A stretch of DNA of 26,839 nt from positions 1 to 26,839 of the forward strand of contig CALFJC010000147.1 in the NCBI GenBank assembly GCA_937877655.1. The letters run 5' to 3'. The stretch's first letter is position 1. The number at the start of each line of letters is the position of its first letter. Under the pieces are notes generated by a model. It was not told the DNA's origin, did no database searches, and saw only the letters and a list, made by a program, of their open reading frames with translations. The DNA comes from an uncultured Selenomonadales bacterium (lineage in GTDB: Bacteria; Bacillota; Negativicutes; Selenomonadales; Selenomonadaceae). Below, piece after piece: positions 15,305-23,632 of this stretch. The translations under genes and the position numbers were made by a program.

Positions 15305-15324
15305 AGCTCAAACCTCCCTGCTTT

Positions 15325-15353
15325 TTGACAGTGTCGGGAGTTTATTTTATAAT
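15325..15353 (+). promoter_or_regulatory. Consensus vegetative promoter of the DUF4422 gene
   Basis: TTGACA (15325-15330), 17-base spacer and TATAAT (15348-15353), a perfect match to the consensus, 33 bases before the ATG at 15387. It is the strongest promoter seen in the window. Confidence 0.8.
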
Positions 15354-15386
15354 CAAAAAAATTTTTTTCAAGGCAGATGAATCAAG

Positions 15387-16913
15387 ATGAGTTATGTTCC
15401 GCGAATTTTGCTTTGCGGCGATTTGAATTCTTTTAAAAGTGCAGCGGGCGACATGCCTTTTGAGATCGTCGGACAAATTTCTTTTAGGGGCTCGCCCGAA
15501 CGCGGCGAAAATTATCTTTTCTCGAATCCAAACGACCTTTTTAAATTTGTTCCGAAAGATTTGCGAATCTTTCTTGACGGCAAGGAAATTTCCGCAGACG
15601 AGTTGAAAAAAATTTTGGACGGTACGGCTGATTATATCGTTTTTGATGATGCAGGTGAATGTATCGGTCGCCATAACGATTTGCATTCGCTGAAAATTTT
15701 TTACCGATTTATCCCGCGTGAAATTCTTTTTCGCCACGCTCGCCGCAATTTTTATGCGCCAAAAAATTTTGAGGCACTTGCTACTTTCATTCGTGAAAAT
15801 AATTTTTCGCATATTCTCGACGTTGACGGATTATTTTACGACACCGATTTTTTCATGTTCCCCGAAAATTTTCCGAATGTGGACGGCGTCATTAAAAATC
15901 CCGAACCGATTCTTGAAAATTTTTACGGCAAAATTTATTCTTCGCTTGCCGAGTGTCGCTTTAAATTTTTTGATGCTCTCCTTCTTGCCGAGCGCGAGCC
16001 CGAAGAATTCATTGACGTTTTGATTGAGACAGATGCTTTATCGGAAAATATTTTGACGTTCGCAAGGAAAAATTCCGCGCTTGAAAAATTTTTGGCGACC
16101 AATAAAAGTATCTTTGAAAAAATTTCAACCTTCGCCGCCGTCAACGGCAACTGGTATTCGATAAAAAAGCGTATGTCAAAAGATTTTTGCGTTTACGTCG
16201 TCACGCATAAGGACGTTAAGCTTGACTCGTTGCCCGACGGTTACAAAATAATTCACGCGGGACATGCCGTTGCAAAAAAATATTTCGGTTATCTCGGCGA
16301 CGATTCGGGCGAAAATATCAGCAGATTGAATCTTTATCTTAACGAAGTTACCGCGCTTTATTGGATGTGGAAAAATACTTCGCATGATATTATCGGGCTG
16401 AATCACTATCGCAGATTTTTTACCGAGTCGAAAGACACAACTTTTTCTCTTGAAAAAATTTTGGCGAGGGAGACGGCGGAAAAAATTCTTCGCGACAATG
16501 ATATAATCGTTGCCGAAAACGTTATATCGTTATCTCCTGTTTCTTATTGGCAAATGCGTATAAGCGGCAATGATTTGGAGCAATTCGTAAGCAACATTTT
16601 CAAGAAGCATATCGCGCTTAAGCAACCGGATTATCTTGATTCTTTTGAGTGTACGAATCAAAGTTACACGGCTTTTCAATACGAAATTTTTATCATGCGG
16701 CGGAAAATTTTCGAGGCTTACTGCGAATGGCTTTTCTCTTTCCTGCTTGACGTGACGGAAGAAGTTTTTGCGCGAACGAACATCAAGCAAATCGACAACC
16801 CGCGAAAGTACAGAATAATTTCTTTTATAACGGAGCGAATGCTGACGGTTTGGCTTCGGAAAAATCGGCTGAAGATAAAAAAATTGCCCGTGCTGTTTCG
16901 CAAAGGCATTTGA
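15387..16913 (+). CDS. DUF4422 glycosyltransferase-like protein
   Basis: The 508-residue protein is two-part. Residues about 267-490 match DUF4422 (FCVYVVTHKD at 267-276, GENISRLNLYLNEVTALYW at 308-326, GLNHYRRFF at 337-345), a family found in capsule and surface-polysaccharide clusters and thought to be glycosyltransferase-like. Residues 1-260 are not recognised; they begin PRILLCGDLNSF, a Rossmann-like strand-turn, and have no membrane helix. The ATG at 15387 has only a weak AAGG site 12 bases upstream, although the promoter is consensus. It probably acts in the cytoplasm on surface-glycan precursors. No other polysaccharide genes adjoin it. Confidence 0.8.
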   Translation: MSYVPRILLCGDLNSFKSAAGDMPFEIVGQISFRGSPERGENYLFSNPNDLFKFVPKDLRIFLDGKEISADELKKILDGTADYIVFDDAGECIGRHNDLHSLKIFYRFIPREILFRHARRNFYAPKNFEALATFIRENNFSHILDVDGLFYDTDFFMFPENFPNVDGVIKNPEPILENFYGKIYSSLAECRFKFFDALLLAEREPEEFIDVLIETDALSENILTFARKNSALEKFLATNKSIFEKISTFAAVNGNWYSIKKRMSKDFCVYVVTHKDVKLDSLPDGYKIIHAGHAVAKKYFGYLGDDSGENISRLNLYLNEVTALYWMWKNTSHDIIGLNHYRRFFTESKDTTFSLEKILARETAEKILRDNDIIVAENVISLSPVSYWQMRISGNDLEQFVSNIFKKHIALKQPDYLDSFECTNQSYTAFQYEIFIMRRKIFEAYCEWLFSFLLDVTEEVFARTNIKQIDNPRKYRIISFITERMLTVWLRKNRLKIKKLPVLFRKGI

Positions 16914-16960
16914 AAAGCAATGCGTAATGAAAAAAATTTTTTCAAGGAAGGTGAATCAAA

Positions 16961-17221
16961 ATGAAAATTCAAGGCGCGGTTATCATAGAACAGGGCGTGA
17001 CTTTTGCGATTGTCGCGGTGAATCGGACGGTAACAAATTACACTTCGCGGGCAATTCGCGTTCGGAATCAGCTGTCGCAATTTTTCAGAAACATGCCGAT
17101 AATTTTAATGTCGCAGGACTCGAACGGCACGCCGCATTATTACGGGCGAAAAGATATTGTTCAATTCCTGCAGTCGATTCGTTTGGATCAAATTCCTTGG
17201 AAGGAGTACTACATTTATTGA
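16961..17221 (+). CDS. Small conserved-looking protein of unknown function (86 residues)
   Basis: Not recognised. The protein begins MKIQGAVIIEQGVTFAIVAV, with two beta-strand-like hydrophobic stretches, then a basic middle, and ends in an aromatic tail (WKEYYIY). There is no signal peptide. The ATG follows AAGGAAGG at eight bases, and its stop overlaps the start of queH as TGATG, so translation of the two is probably coupled. The strand pattern and the GRKDIVQFLQSI segment suggest a small alpha/beta fold. A role linked to queuosine synthesis is possible only by position. Confidence 0.7.
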   Translation: MKIQGAVIIEQGVTFAIVAVNRTVTNYTSRAIRVRNQLSQFFRNMPIILMSQDSNGTPHYYGRKDIVQFLQSIRLDQIPWKEYYIY

Positions 17222-17829
17222 TGGAAAAAATTTTATTGCACATGTGTTGTGCGCCGTGTTCGTGTTATCCCGTGAAAAAATTGCGCGAAGAAAATTTCGC
17301 GCCCGTCGGATATTTTTTCAATCCCAACATTCATCCTTACCAAGAGTGGAAAAAGCGTTTGAAAACTGCGCGGGAGTTTTCGGAGAAGGTCGGGATAAAT
17401 TTTTTCGCGGACAATCATTATCGCCTGCGCGAATTTTTGACAAAAACTTTTGATGTTGTTGACGAGCAGGATACGATTGAATTGGCGGACGGTTTTCATA
17501 AGCGTTGCGGGCTTTGTTATTCTTGGCGATTGAGTGAGGCGGCGCGTTTTGCGGCAGAAAACAATTTTGAAATTTTTACTTCGACGCTGTTTTACAGCCG
17601 TCATCAAAATCATGAACTGATGAAAAAAATCGCCGAGCACTTCGCTGAAATGTTCGGCGTTAAATTTTTTTATGAAGATTTCCGCGCAGGCTGGCAGGAA
17701 GGTATTGATTTAAGTTTGGAGCTTGGACTTTATCGACAAAATTATTGCGGTTGCATTTTCAGCGAAGAAGAGCGTTTCAGCAACGACATTCGCAAGGCGC
17801 GGAAAAAATTTTTTAAATCGTGCCCATGA
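17221..17829 (+). CDS. queH: Epoxyqueuosine reductase QueH
   Basis: QueH reduces epoxyqueuosine to queuosine in tRNA, the last step of the pathway, and replaces the unrelated QueG in many anaerobes. The 202-residue protein carries the family cysteines: Cys9, Cys10 and Cys13 (HMCCAPCS), Cys96 and Cys99 (RCGLC), Cys176 and Cys178 (NYCGC), which hold a 4Fe-4S cluster and the extra iron. The start is ATG 17221, overlapping the upstream stop. The end is odd: after KARKKFF it reads KSCP and stops, because a tandem duplication of the gene's last 200 bases was joined here. The copy downstream carries a different, longer tail that may be the original C-terminus. Confidence 0.9.
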   Translation: MEKILLHMCCAPCSCYPVKKLREENFAPVGYFFNPNIHPYQEWKKRLKTAREFSEKVGINFFADNHYRLREFLTKTFDVVDEQDTIELADGFHKRCGLCYSWRLSEAARFAAENNFEIFTSTLFYSRHQNHELMKKIAEHFAEMFGVKFFYEDFRAGWQEGIDLSLELGLYRQNYCGCIFSEEERFSNDIRKARKKFFKSCP

Positions 17830-18073
17830 ACTGATGAAAAAAATTGCCAAGCACTTCGCTGATGTGTTCGGCGTTAAATTTTTTTATGAAGATTTCCGCG
17901 CAGGTTGGCAAGAAGGAATTGATTTAAGTTTGGAGCTCGGACTTTGTCGGCAAAATTATTGCGGTTGTATTTTCAGCGAAGAAGAGCGTTTCAGCAACGA
18001 CATTCGCAAAGCCCGTAAAAAATTTTGGCATGAAAACAAAAAAATCGCTCCCGCTACATGCGAGACCGATTAA
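17825..18073 (+). pseudogene. Duplicated 3' fragment of queH
   Basis: Bases 17825-18022 repeat 17611-17808 (offset 214) at roughly 93 % identity by eye, from HELMKKIA to NDIRKARKKF. The fragment then continues WHENKKIAPATCETD and stops at 18073. It is out of frame with the intact queH (whose TGA lies inside the first codons of the fragment) and has no ribosome site or proper start. One residue near the metal-binding end changes Tyr to Cys (LGLCRQNYCGC). It is a relic, not a gene, but its tail may be the native QueH C-terminus. Confidence 0.85.
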
Positions 18074-18083
18074 AATTTTTCAA

Positions 18084-18602
18084 TCAAAAATTACTGCCAT
18101 ATATCTTGAAAAGAATACGCTTCACAATATCTTCCGCCGACTCCGAACCGTCATTATTCACAAGGACATCTGGCGTTTTGGGTTCTTCCATTTTCATTGT
18201 AACTCCCACCAAATTTTCGGCATGAGATGAATACAAACCTTTTTTATCTCGTTTCATCAGCGTCTCCATGCTGACTTTAAGATAAACTTCGGTATATTTT
18301 TCGTTGTTGGCTCGGCTCCATGCCCGAACGCTGTCATACATGCTTATTGTGCAACAAATGACATCTATTCCCTGTTCCGCCAACAAGTGGCTGATTTTGG
18401 CATTGCAGAACGCGCCTTTTCTGCGTTCTTCTTCGCTGTAGCCGAAAGCTCCGTCAAATGCCCAACGAATCTTGTCGCCATCAAGGATAACGACGTTGCT
18501 TTTTCTCTCGCGCAGTCGATGATATAACGCCATCCCGATTGTGGTTTTTCCCGCGCCCGAAAGCCCCGTTATCCAATAAACTCTTCCTGTTGTTTTTTCC
18601 AA
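18084..18602 (-). CDS. cysC: Adenylylsulfate (APS) kinase
   Basis: APS kinase phosphorylates adenylylsulfate to PAPS, the activated sulfate donor. The 172-residue protein has the P-loop GLSGAGKT (13-20), DGD (41-43), the R-W-F-D sequence after it, the family-typical ISMYDSVRAW segment and the DKKGLY motif near the lid. It is a free-standing kinase, not fused to ATP sulfurylase, and no cysD/cysN or sat gene is in the window. I choose TTG at 18602 because AAGGAG (18615-18610) is seven bases upstream; a GTG at 18632 that overlaps the sulfotransferase stop as GTGA lacks a ribosome site. It directly follows the sulfotransferase gene, so both are one operon. Confidence 0.92.
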   Translation of the reverse strand: MEKTTGRVYWITGLSGAGKTTIGMALYHRLRERKSNVVILDGDKIRWAFDGAFGYSEEERRKGAFCNAKISHLLAEQGIDVICCTISMYDSVRAWSRANNEKYTEVYLKVSMETLMKRDKKGLYSSHAENLVGVTMKMEEPKTPDVLVNNDGSESAEDIVKRILFKIYGSNF

Positions 18603-18609
18603 AACAATT

Positions 18610-18615
18610 CTCCTT
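18610..18615 (-). promoter_or_regulatory. Ribosome-binding site deciding the cysC start
   Basis: AAGGAG on the minus strand, seven bases before TTG 18602 and inside the longer reading from GTG 18632. Confidence 0.65.
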
Positions 18616-18628
18616 CCGACACTGAAAA

Positions 18629-20263
18629 TCACTCATACAACTTTTGCCCGGGTTTCAAATCAGGGACAAGCACTTCAATCAAGCGTAACGACTTGCCGTT
18701 TTTGTCAACGCTGTAATCTTTTTCGCCGTTCTCCATGACATCCAACGCTCGTTGCAAAATCCACTCGTGAAAGCTCTTAATTTCTTCTTGATTAGGCCAG
18801 CCCGGCCATTTTTTCGGATCCAATTTCAGCGTTTCCACTTTAAAGGGAATATCAAAAAGTTTCTTCAAATCTTCAGCGGAGAATTTTGTACCGTCGTAGT
18901 ATTTCAGCTTGTAGCCCCAGACTTGAAAATTTTTGGCGTTCAAAAGTTCAATGCGATACTGATCCAAAGTGGAAAGATATTCGGGATGCGTATTGTAAAC
19001 AGGTTTGACATCAAAACCTGCTGTGCCGTCAACTATGCCGCTGTCCTCGCCGTTCGTCGTGATTTGCAAGCACGTTTCCGACCAAGGGATTCGCAAAAAT
19101 TCACAAAGTTTTTCGGTTGTCTCTCGCGGATAAAGTTTCAGATCTTCAAAGCGCACATGACAACTTACCGAAAATGCGGGATCGCTTTCCCGCATGTAAT
19201 GTCCGTAAGAATTTTCTCTTGCATATACTTTGAGGGTTGCCAAAGGAGAATTTCGCCAACCAATTGGACTCTTTCCACCATTTATCAAAGAATTAACTTG
19301 ACACCCTAACCTTCCTGTCGGAGAACGAACAACACCGGCGTATCGTTTATATTTAAATCCGAGCCATATTTCATTATCCATATCTGCAACTTCTTTTGAT
19401 GTGATATTAAAACTTTGCATTAATTTTGCTTGAAACGTGCCATGCAGATCATAAAATACGGCGGGTGTGATTCGCTGTAAAAACTTTCGCCCGCAAGCCG
19501 CATTCGCCGACAAATAAAATGCCTTGAACCAATCATGCAGACTGTATGTCTTTTCCGAATCAAGATACTGCGACAAATTGTCAAGAAAAATAGGCAGACG
19601 TTCTTCATATTTGTATTTCAGCATATGAAATAAATTTCTCTTTCGTAATTCAATTTCTGCTGTTCCTTTTGGTTTGCGCAAATGTTCAACTGCCTCTTTG
19701 ACTGTCTTATCCTTGCAGAAAATTTTCCACAAAATAGTAAACGACGGCAATCCGTGCCAGCCGATTGTCAAAAGCGAAGGATGAGAATCCAAAATCATGT
19801 TAAAGAAGTCTGTACCTGAATTATGCCATGGAATAGAATTAATAATTTCTACAATCTCGTCGATTTGGAGCGGTGCGGGTTCGGCGTGCTCTGTGGTCGT
19901 CGGGTAATATTTTTGCTTTTGCTCATCGTCAAACAAAAAAAACGCCTTTCCCGAACGGGCGATCTCTGTCCAGTCAAAAGTTTCCATTGACTTCAAGAAA
20001 TCCGAGCGCGAAGAATATTGCAAATACAACTTGTTATCTGCGCCGAATCTGTTGCTTGCCCGCAAGCGGTCGCACATCCAAGTTATTTCCGCGATGTCGT
20101 AGGCGTCCTTCAAAAGTATCGGGAGCTCCGACTCAACTTGCGACAAAAAACTTTTCAGCCGCGACTCTGCTTGGGGCGGGCTGCCTTCCGTTGTCGGCAA
20201 CTCATCAAAATTCAAATGAAAGTCACCGCACGACTTGAAGGCTTCTTGATTTTTTTCAAACAC
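18629..20263 (-). CDS. Large PAPS-dependent sulfotransferase-like protein
   Basis: The 544-residue protein is longer than common bacterial sulfotransferases (about 250-350). Two cofactor motifs are visible: a 5'-phosphosulfate-binding loop NSGTDFFNMILDSHP (148-162) and a 3'-phosphate-binding region RSPTGRLG (313-320) with RFEDLKLYPRETTEKLCEFL (371-390). Residues 1-135 and about 425-544 are not recognised and hold no membrane helix or signal peptide, so it acts in the cytoplasm. GTG at 20263 has AAGGAG (20278-20273) nine bases upstream. Co-transcription with cysC supports PAPS as donor. The acceptor is unknown; a cell-envelope glycan or lipid is the most likely class. Confidence 0.8.
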   Translation of the reverse strand: MFEKNQEAFKSCGDFHLNFDELPTTEGSPPQAESRLKSFLSQVESELPILLKDAYDIAEITWMCDRLRASNRFGADNKLYLQYSSRSDFLKSMETFDWTEIARSGKAFFLFDDEQKQKYYPTTTEHAEPAPLQIDEIVEIINSIPWHNSGTDFFNMILDSHPSLLTIGWHGLPSFTILWKIFCKDKTVKEAVEHLRKPKGTAEIELRKRNLFHMLKYKYEERLPIFLDNLSQYLDSEKTYSLHDWFKAFYLSANAACGRKFLQRITPAVFYDLHGTFQAKLMQSFNITSKEVADMDNEIWLGFKYKRYAGVVRSPTGRLGCQVNSLINGGKSPIGWRNSPLATLKVYARENSYGHYMRESDPAFSVSCHVRFEDLKLYPRETTEKLCEFLRIPWSETCLQITTNGEDSGIVDGTAGFDVKPVYNTHPEYLSTLDQYRIELLNAKNFQVWGYKLKYYDGTKFSAEDLKKLFDIPFKVETLKLDPKKWPGWPNQEEIKSFHEWILQRALDVMENGEKDYSVDKNGKSLRLIEVLVPDLKPGQKLYE

Positions 20264-20307
20264 TGTTTCATACTCCTTGTTAAAAAGTTTTAAGTATCGT
20301 TGCGAGC

Positions 20308-20334
20308 ATTATGATAATTGTTTTTTTTTGTCAA
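20308..20334 (-). promoter_or_regulatory. Candidate promoter of the sulfotransferase–cysC operon
   Basis: TTGACA (20334-20329) and CATAAT (20313-20308) read on the minus strand 45 bases before the GTG start. The -35 is perfect but the spacer is 15 bases, shorter than usual. Confidence 0.5.
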
Positions 20335-20366
20335 TTATCCGCCGCAAAATTTTACAAAAAAAAATT

Positions 20367-20394
20367 ATCCCGGCAGAAAAAATTCTGTCGGGAT
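20367..20394 (-). terminator. Rho-independent terminator downstream of the EF-G-like gene
   Basis: ATCCCGGCAG (20367-20376) pairs with CTGTCGGGAT (20385-20394) with one G-T type mismatch. T-runs flank both sides (20394-20401 on the plus strand and the complement of 20352-20364 on the minus strand), so it can work in both directions. It separates the EF-G-like gene from the sulfotransferase promoter. Confidence 0.85.
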
Positions 20395-20416
20395 TTTTTT
20401 TATTGACAATCAGAAA

Positions 20417-22489
20417 TTATTTTTCTTGAGCAGCTTTGTGCTCTTCAATGATTTTTTCGGCGAGCTTGTCGGGCATCGGGTCGTAATGGGAGAACTTCAG
20501 CGAATAAGAGGCGCGCCCTTGAGTTTGCGAACGGAGATCTGTTGCGTATTTGTAAAGTTCGCTCGACGGAATCAAAGCTTTAACTTCAGTCATGCCCTTG
20601 CCTTTGGGATCCATGCCCAAAATTTTTCCGCGCTTGGAATTGAGTTTGCCGATAATGTCGCCCATATAATTTTCGGGCGTCAAAACGGTTATTTCGTCAA
20701 TCGGCTCAAGAAGAATCGGGGCGGCGGAAAGAATTCCTTTTTTAATCGCAATGGAGGTTGCGGTTTTGAAGGCGGCTTCGCTGGAGTCGACAGCGTGATA
20801 AGAGCCGTCAAAAAGATTTACGCTGACATTGACGACGGGATAACCTGCGATAACTCCTTCAGCCAAAGTTTCCTGCGTGCCTTTTTCGACGGCGGGGAAA
20901 TATTGACGCGGGACGCTTCCGCCAAAAATACTTTCAGACCAAACGTTGCCCGTGCCTTCCTTATTCGGACCGATTCTCAACCAAACGTCGCCGTATTGTC
21001 CGTGTCCGCCCGATTGTTTCTTGTGCTTGCCTTGCACTTCGACTTCCTTGCGAATTGTCTCGCGATAAGCAATGCGCGGCTCGCCCAAAACCATTTTCAC
21101 GCCGAATTTGCGTTGAAGTTTATCGCTTAAAATATCCAGATGAACTTCGCCGACGCCTTTTAAAATCGTCTGCTTTGTCTCGGCGTCTTTGATAAGAACG
21201 ATCGTCGGGTCTTCGTCTTGCTGGCGAACAATCGCGCTGAAAACTTTATCTTCTTCGCCTTTTTTCTCCGAAGTGACAGCCATTGCAAGCATCGGTTCGG
21301 GATATTTAATTCGTTCGTATTTAATCGGCGCAGCTTTGTCGCAGAGAGTATCGCCTGTTTTTGCGTTGGCAAGTTTCGACGTAACGACAATATCGCCCGC
21401 GTGCGCCACGTCAACCGGAATTTGTTTCTTGCCCTGCATTGTGAAAAGTCCGTTGAGACGCTCCTGTCCTTCCGAATTTTCGCCGAAAAGTTGATAAGTC
21501 GCGTCGCTCTTCATATCGCCGCTGAAAATGCGAACATAAGACATTCTGCCTACGAACGGGTCAACCATTGTTTTGAAAATTTGTCCGCTGAAAGGCTCGG
21601 AAATTTTGCGTTCGACGAGTTCATCGGTTTTGGGATTGATGCCTTGATAATCTTTTGAATCGGGCGCGGGGAAAAATTCTACAAGACTGTTGAGGAATTT
21701 TTTGACGCCGATATTTTTAAGCGCACTGCCGACGAAGACGGGGAAAACTTTTGCTTCCGCGAAACCTTGTGCGAGAGCTTCGGAAATTTCGTTTTCGTCA
21801 AGGTCTTCGACGTCGCCTTCAAGATATTTTTCCATAAGCTCATCGTTGAATTCTGCGACAATGTCGAGCATCTCAAGGCGTTTGTCTTCGACTTCGTCCG
21901 CCAAATCTGCCGCGTCAAATTGTTCGTCGTCCGCTTTGACTTTGGAAAAAACTTTCAGCAAATCGATAACGCCTTTAAAGCTGTCTTCCTTGCCGACGGG
22001 AATTTGAACGGGAACGACGCTGTTTCCGAATTTATCTCTGAGTTGAGTAAGAACTTTGTCGAAGTCGGCGTGTTCGCGATCCATTTTTGTTATAAAGAAG
22101 GCGCGGGGGAGATTTAAAGACTCGGCGAGTGCCCAAGATTTTTCTGTTTCTACTTCGACGCCCGCGCTTGCACTGACGACGATAACGGTTGAATCAGCCG
22201 CCGCCAAAGCTCCGTGCATTTCCGCGACAAAATCGGGGAAACCGGGAACGTCAATCGCGTTGACTTTGAAATTTTTCCATTCGACCGCCGCCAGAGATGC
22301 GCTGATTGACATCTTGCGTTTATTTTCTTCGGGCTCGAAGTCGAGGACGCTTGTGCCGAGATCGACGTTGCCGAGACGAGTTGTCGCGCCGCTGTTGAAG
22401 AGTGCCGCTTCAAGCAAAGTGGTTTTGCCTGAGCGGCCGTGACCGCAGAACGCTACGTTTCTGATACTTTCGCTTTTGTAATCTTTCAT
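20417..22489 (-). CDS. Elongation factor G-like translational GTPase (paralogue)
   Basis: The 690-residue protein has the full EF-G architecture: G domain with GHGRSGKTT (16-24), DVPGFPDF (80-87) and TKMD, then domains II-V, with the domain IV SGGHGQYGDVWL segment. It differs from housekeeping FusA in its P-loop (GHGRSGKT rather than GHIDAGKT) and in the G3 motif (DVPG, with PGFPDF), features of the EF-G-like/FusA2 group, whose role is unsettled (possibly ribosome recycling or stress). The start ATG follows GGAGGG. It is transcribed alone and ended by a strong hairpin. It stands apart from the str operon, which also argues for a paralogue. Confidence 0.88.
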   Translation of the reverse strand: MKDYKSESIRNVAFCGHGRSGKTTLLEAALFNSGATTRLGNVDLGTSVLDFEPEENKRKMSISASLAAVEWKNFKVNAIDVPGFPDFVAEMHGALAAADSTVIVVSASAGVEVETEKSWALAESLNLPRAFFITKMDREHADFDKVLTQLRDKFGNSVVPVQIPVGKEDSFKGVIDLLKVFSKVKADDEQFDAADLADEVEDKRLEMLDIVAEFNDELMEKYLEGDVEDLDENEISEALAQGFAEAKVFPVFVGSALKNIGVKKFLNSLVEFFPAPDSKDYQGINPKTDELVERKISEPFSGQIFKTMVDPFVGRMSYVRIFSGDMKSDATYQLFGENSEGQERLNGLFTMQGKKQIPVDVAHAGDIVVTSKLANAKTGDTLCDKAAPIKYERIKYPEPMLAMAVTSEKKGEEDKVFSAIVRQQDEDPTIVLIKDAETKQTILKGVGEVHLDILSDKLQRKFGVKMVLGEPRIAYRETIRKEVEVQGKHKKQSGGHGQYGDVWLRIGPNKEGTGNVWSESIFGGSVPRQYFPAVEKGTQETLAEGVIAGYPVVNVSVNLFDGSYHAVDSSEAAFKTATSIAIKKGILSAAPILLEPIDEITVLTPENYMGDIIGKLNSKRGKILGMDPKGKGMTEVKALIPSSELYKYATDLRSQTQGRASYSLKFSHYDPMPDKLAEKIIEEHKAAQEK

Positions 22490-22654
22490 GTTTGAAATAT
22501 CCCTCCGTGAAATTTTTTCGCGAATTTTATTCTATTGCCGCCGCAATTTTCCTGCCGAAGAGAGAGATTGTCCCCTTTTTTCTAAAGTGGACTACGCAAA
22601 ACCATCGCGGCGTATCCTTCGGTTGAGTTTAAAAATAATTTTTGTTTATTGAAC

Positions 22655-22765
22655 TTACTTTTCTTTTGCGCGCCCAAAAGAAAAGTAAGCAAAAGAAAAG
22701 GGCGTTTGCCCCGCAATAGAAACATCCTGTTTCTGTTGCGGGCAGGCGCACGTCCTGTGCGCCTG
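22655..22765. repeat. Dispersed palindromic repeat, copy 3, with 14-bp inverted repeat
   Basis: TTACTTTTCTTTTG (22655-22668) pairs perfectly with CAAAAGAAAAGTAA (22675-22688). Then CCCGCAA (22710-22716) plus AGAAACA (22718-22724), a TCC loop, TGTTTCT (22728-22734) and TTGCGGG (22736-22742) form one long hairpin, followed by CAGGCGCAC (22743-22751)/GTGCGCCTG (22757-22765). The order matches copy 1. A 63-codon reading frame on the minus strand through it is an artefact. In its position after rsmA it may also terminate transcription. Confidence 0.8.
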
Positions 22766-22776
22766 TGTCTCACCTT

Positions 22777-23619
22777 TCATTGATCATTACTAATTGCTAA
22801 TTGCATTTTCAAAGCTGTTGAGAGTTTTGCAAACTCCTCCAAGCTTAAAGTTTCTGCGCGGCGTGTGCCGTCAATTCCAGACGCCAAAATTTTTTCCCGC
22901 CCAAAGCTCGACAATGAATTAAACAATGTTTTTCGTCGCTGGGCAAATGCCGTGCGTACAACTTTGAAAAAAAATTCTTCATCAACTTCAAAGAGCGGCT
23001 TGCGGACGTCGCAAACTACGACTGCGCTTGTGACTTCGGGCGGCGGCAAAAAACTTTCGGGCGGCACTTCAAAAGCAATTTTTGCATCTGCGCGGAATTG
23101 AACTGCTATTGATAATGCGCCGTAAATTTTCGAGCCCGGCGTAGCTGTCATGCGCTCGGCAACTTCTTTTTGAACCATCGTCACGATTTTTGTTACAGGC
23201 AAATTTTTTTCAAGCAACGTCAACAAAATTTGCGTCGTTATGTAGTAAGGGAGATTCGCCGCGACTTTGAATTTCGACGGCATAAGTTCCGCGAGATTTA
23301 TTTTTAAAATGTCGCCTTCGACGAGTTTAAAATTTTCGTAGCCCGCGAGTGTTTCTTTGAGAACGGCAGGTAATTTTTTGTCGAGTTCAATCGCCGTAAC
23401 TTTCGCGCCCGCTTCCAAAAGCCCCTGCGTCAAAGTTCCTATGCCCGCTCCGATTTCCAAAACTTCTTCGCCCGCGCAGATGTCCGCCGCTTCGACAATT
23501 TTTCTTACAATGTCCGCGTCGATTAAAAAATTTTGTCCGAGCCCCTTGACTGCCCGCAATTTAAATTTTTTCAAAATGTGGCGCGTCGCCGAAGGATCGG
23601 CTATCAACGGATGTAACAT
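22777..23619 (-). CDS. rsmA: 16S rRNA dimethyladenosine transferase RsmA (KsgA)
   Basis: RsmA dimethylates two adjacent adenines near the 3' end of 16S rRNA during 30S assembly, using S-adenosylmethionine. The 280-residue protein has the GQNFL start (28-32), the SAM motif EIGAGIGTLT (55-64), the acidic EL D segment near 78 and the catalytic NLPYY (122-126), and a C-terminal helical domain with the AFAQRRKTL signature. The ATG at 23619 follows GGAGG. It is the end of a minus-strand block with rnmV and tmk, a common neighbourhood in Firmicutes. Its last residues (AISNDQ) are encoded by a heptamer repeat. Confidence 0.95.
   Translation of the reverse strand: MLHPLIADPSATRHILKKFKLRAVKGLGQNFLIDADIVRKIVEAADICAGEEVLEIGAGIGTLTQGLLEAGAKVTAIELDKKLPAVLKETLAGYENFKLVEGDILKINLAELMPSKFKVAANLPYYITTQILLTLLEKNLPVTKIVTMVQKEVAERMTATPGSKIYGALSIAVQFRADAKIAFEVPPESFLPPPEVTSAVVVCDVRKPLFEVDEEFFFKVVRTAFAQRRKTLFNSLSSFGREKILASGIDGTRRAETLSLEEFAKLSTALKMQLAISNDQ
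22778..22805. repeat. Heptamer array at the rsmA 3' end (4 units)
   Basis: CATTGAT, CATTACT, AATTGCT and AATTGCA follow in register. The rsmA stop codon and final codons lie inside, so the array has replaced or extended the gene's end. It adjoins palindromic repeat copy 3. Confidence 0.6.
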
Positions 23620-23632
23620 TTACGCCTCCAAA

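Noticed and set aside
16927..17220. N-terminal extension of queH from 16927
   Set aside because: It runs in another frame over the 86-residue gene. QueH proteins begin just before the CCAPCS motif, and ATG 17221 overlaps the upstream stop.
17723..18073. Separate 116-codon gene after queH
   Set aside because: It is an alternate-frame reading through the end of queH joined to the duplicated 3' fragment, without a start signal.
22582..22773. 63-codon minus-strand frame (rich in Arg and Lys) through the palindromic repeat
   Set aside because: It is a translation of repeat copy 3 with no ribosome site. The same repeat at the other end of the window does not keep the frame.
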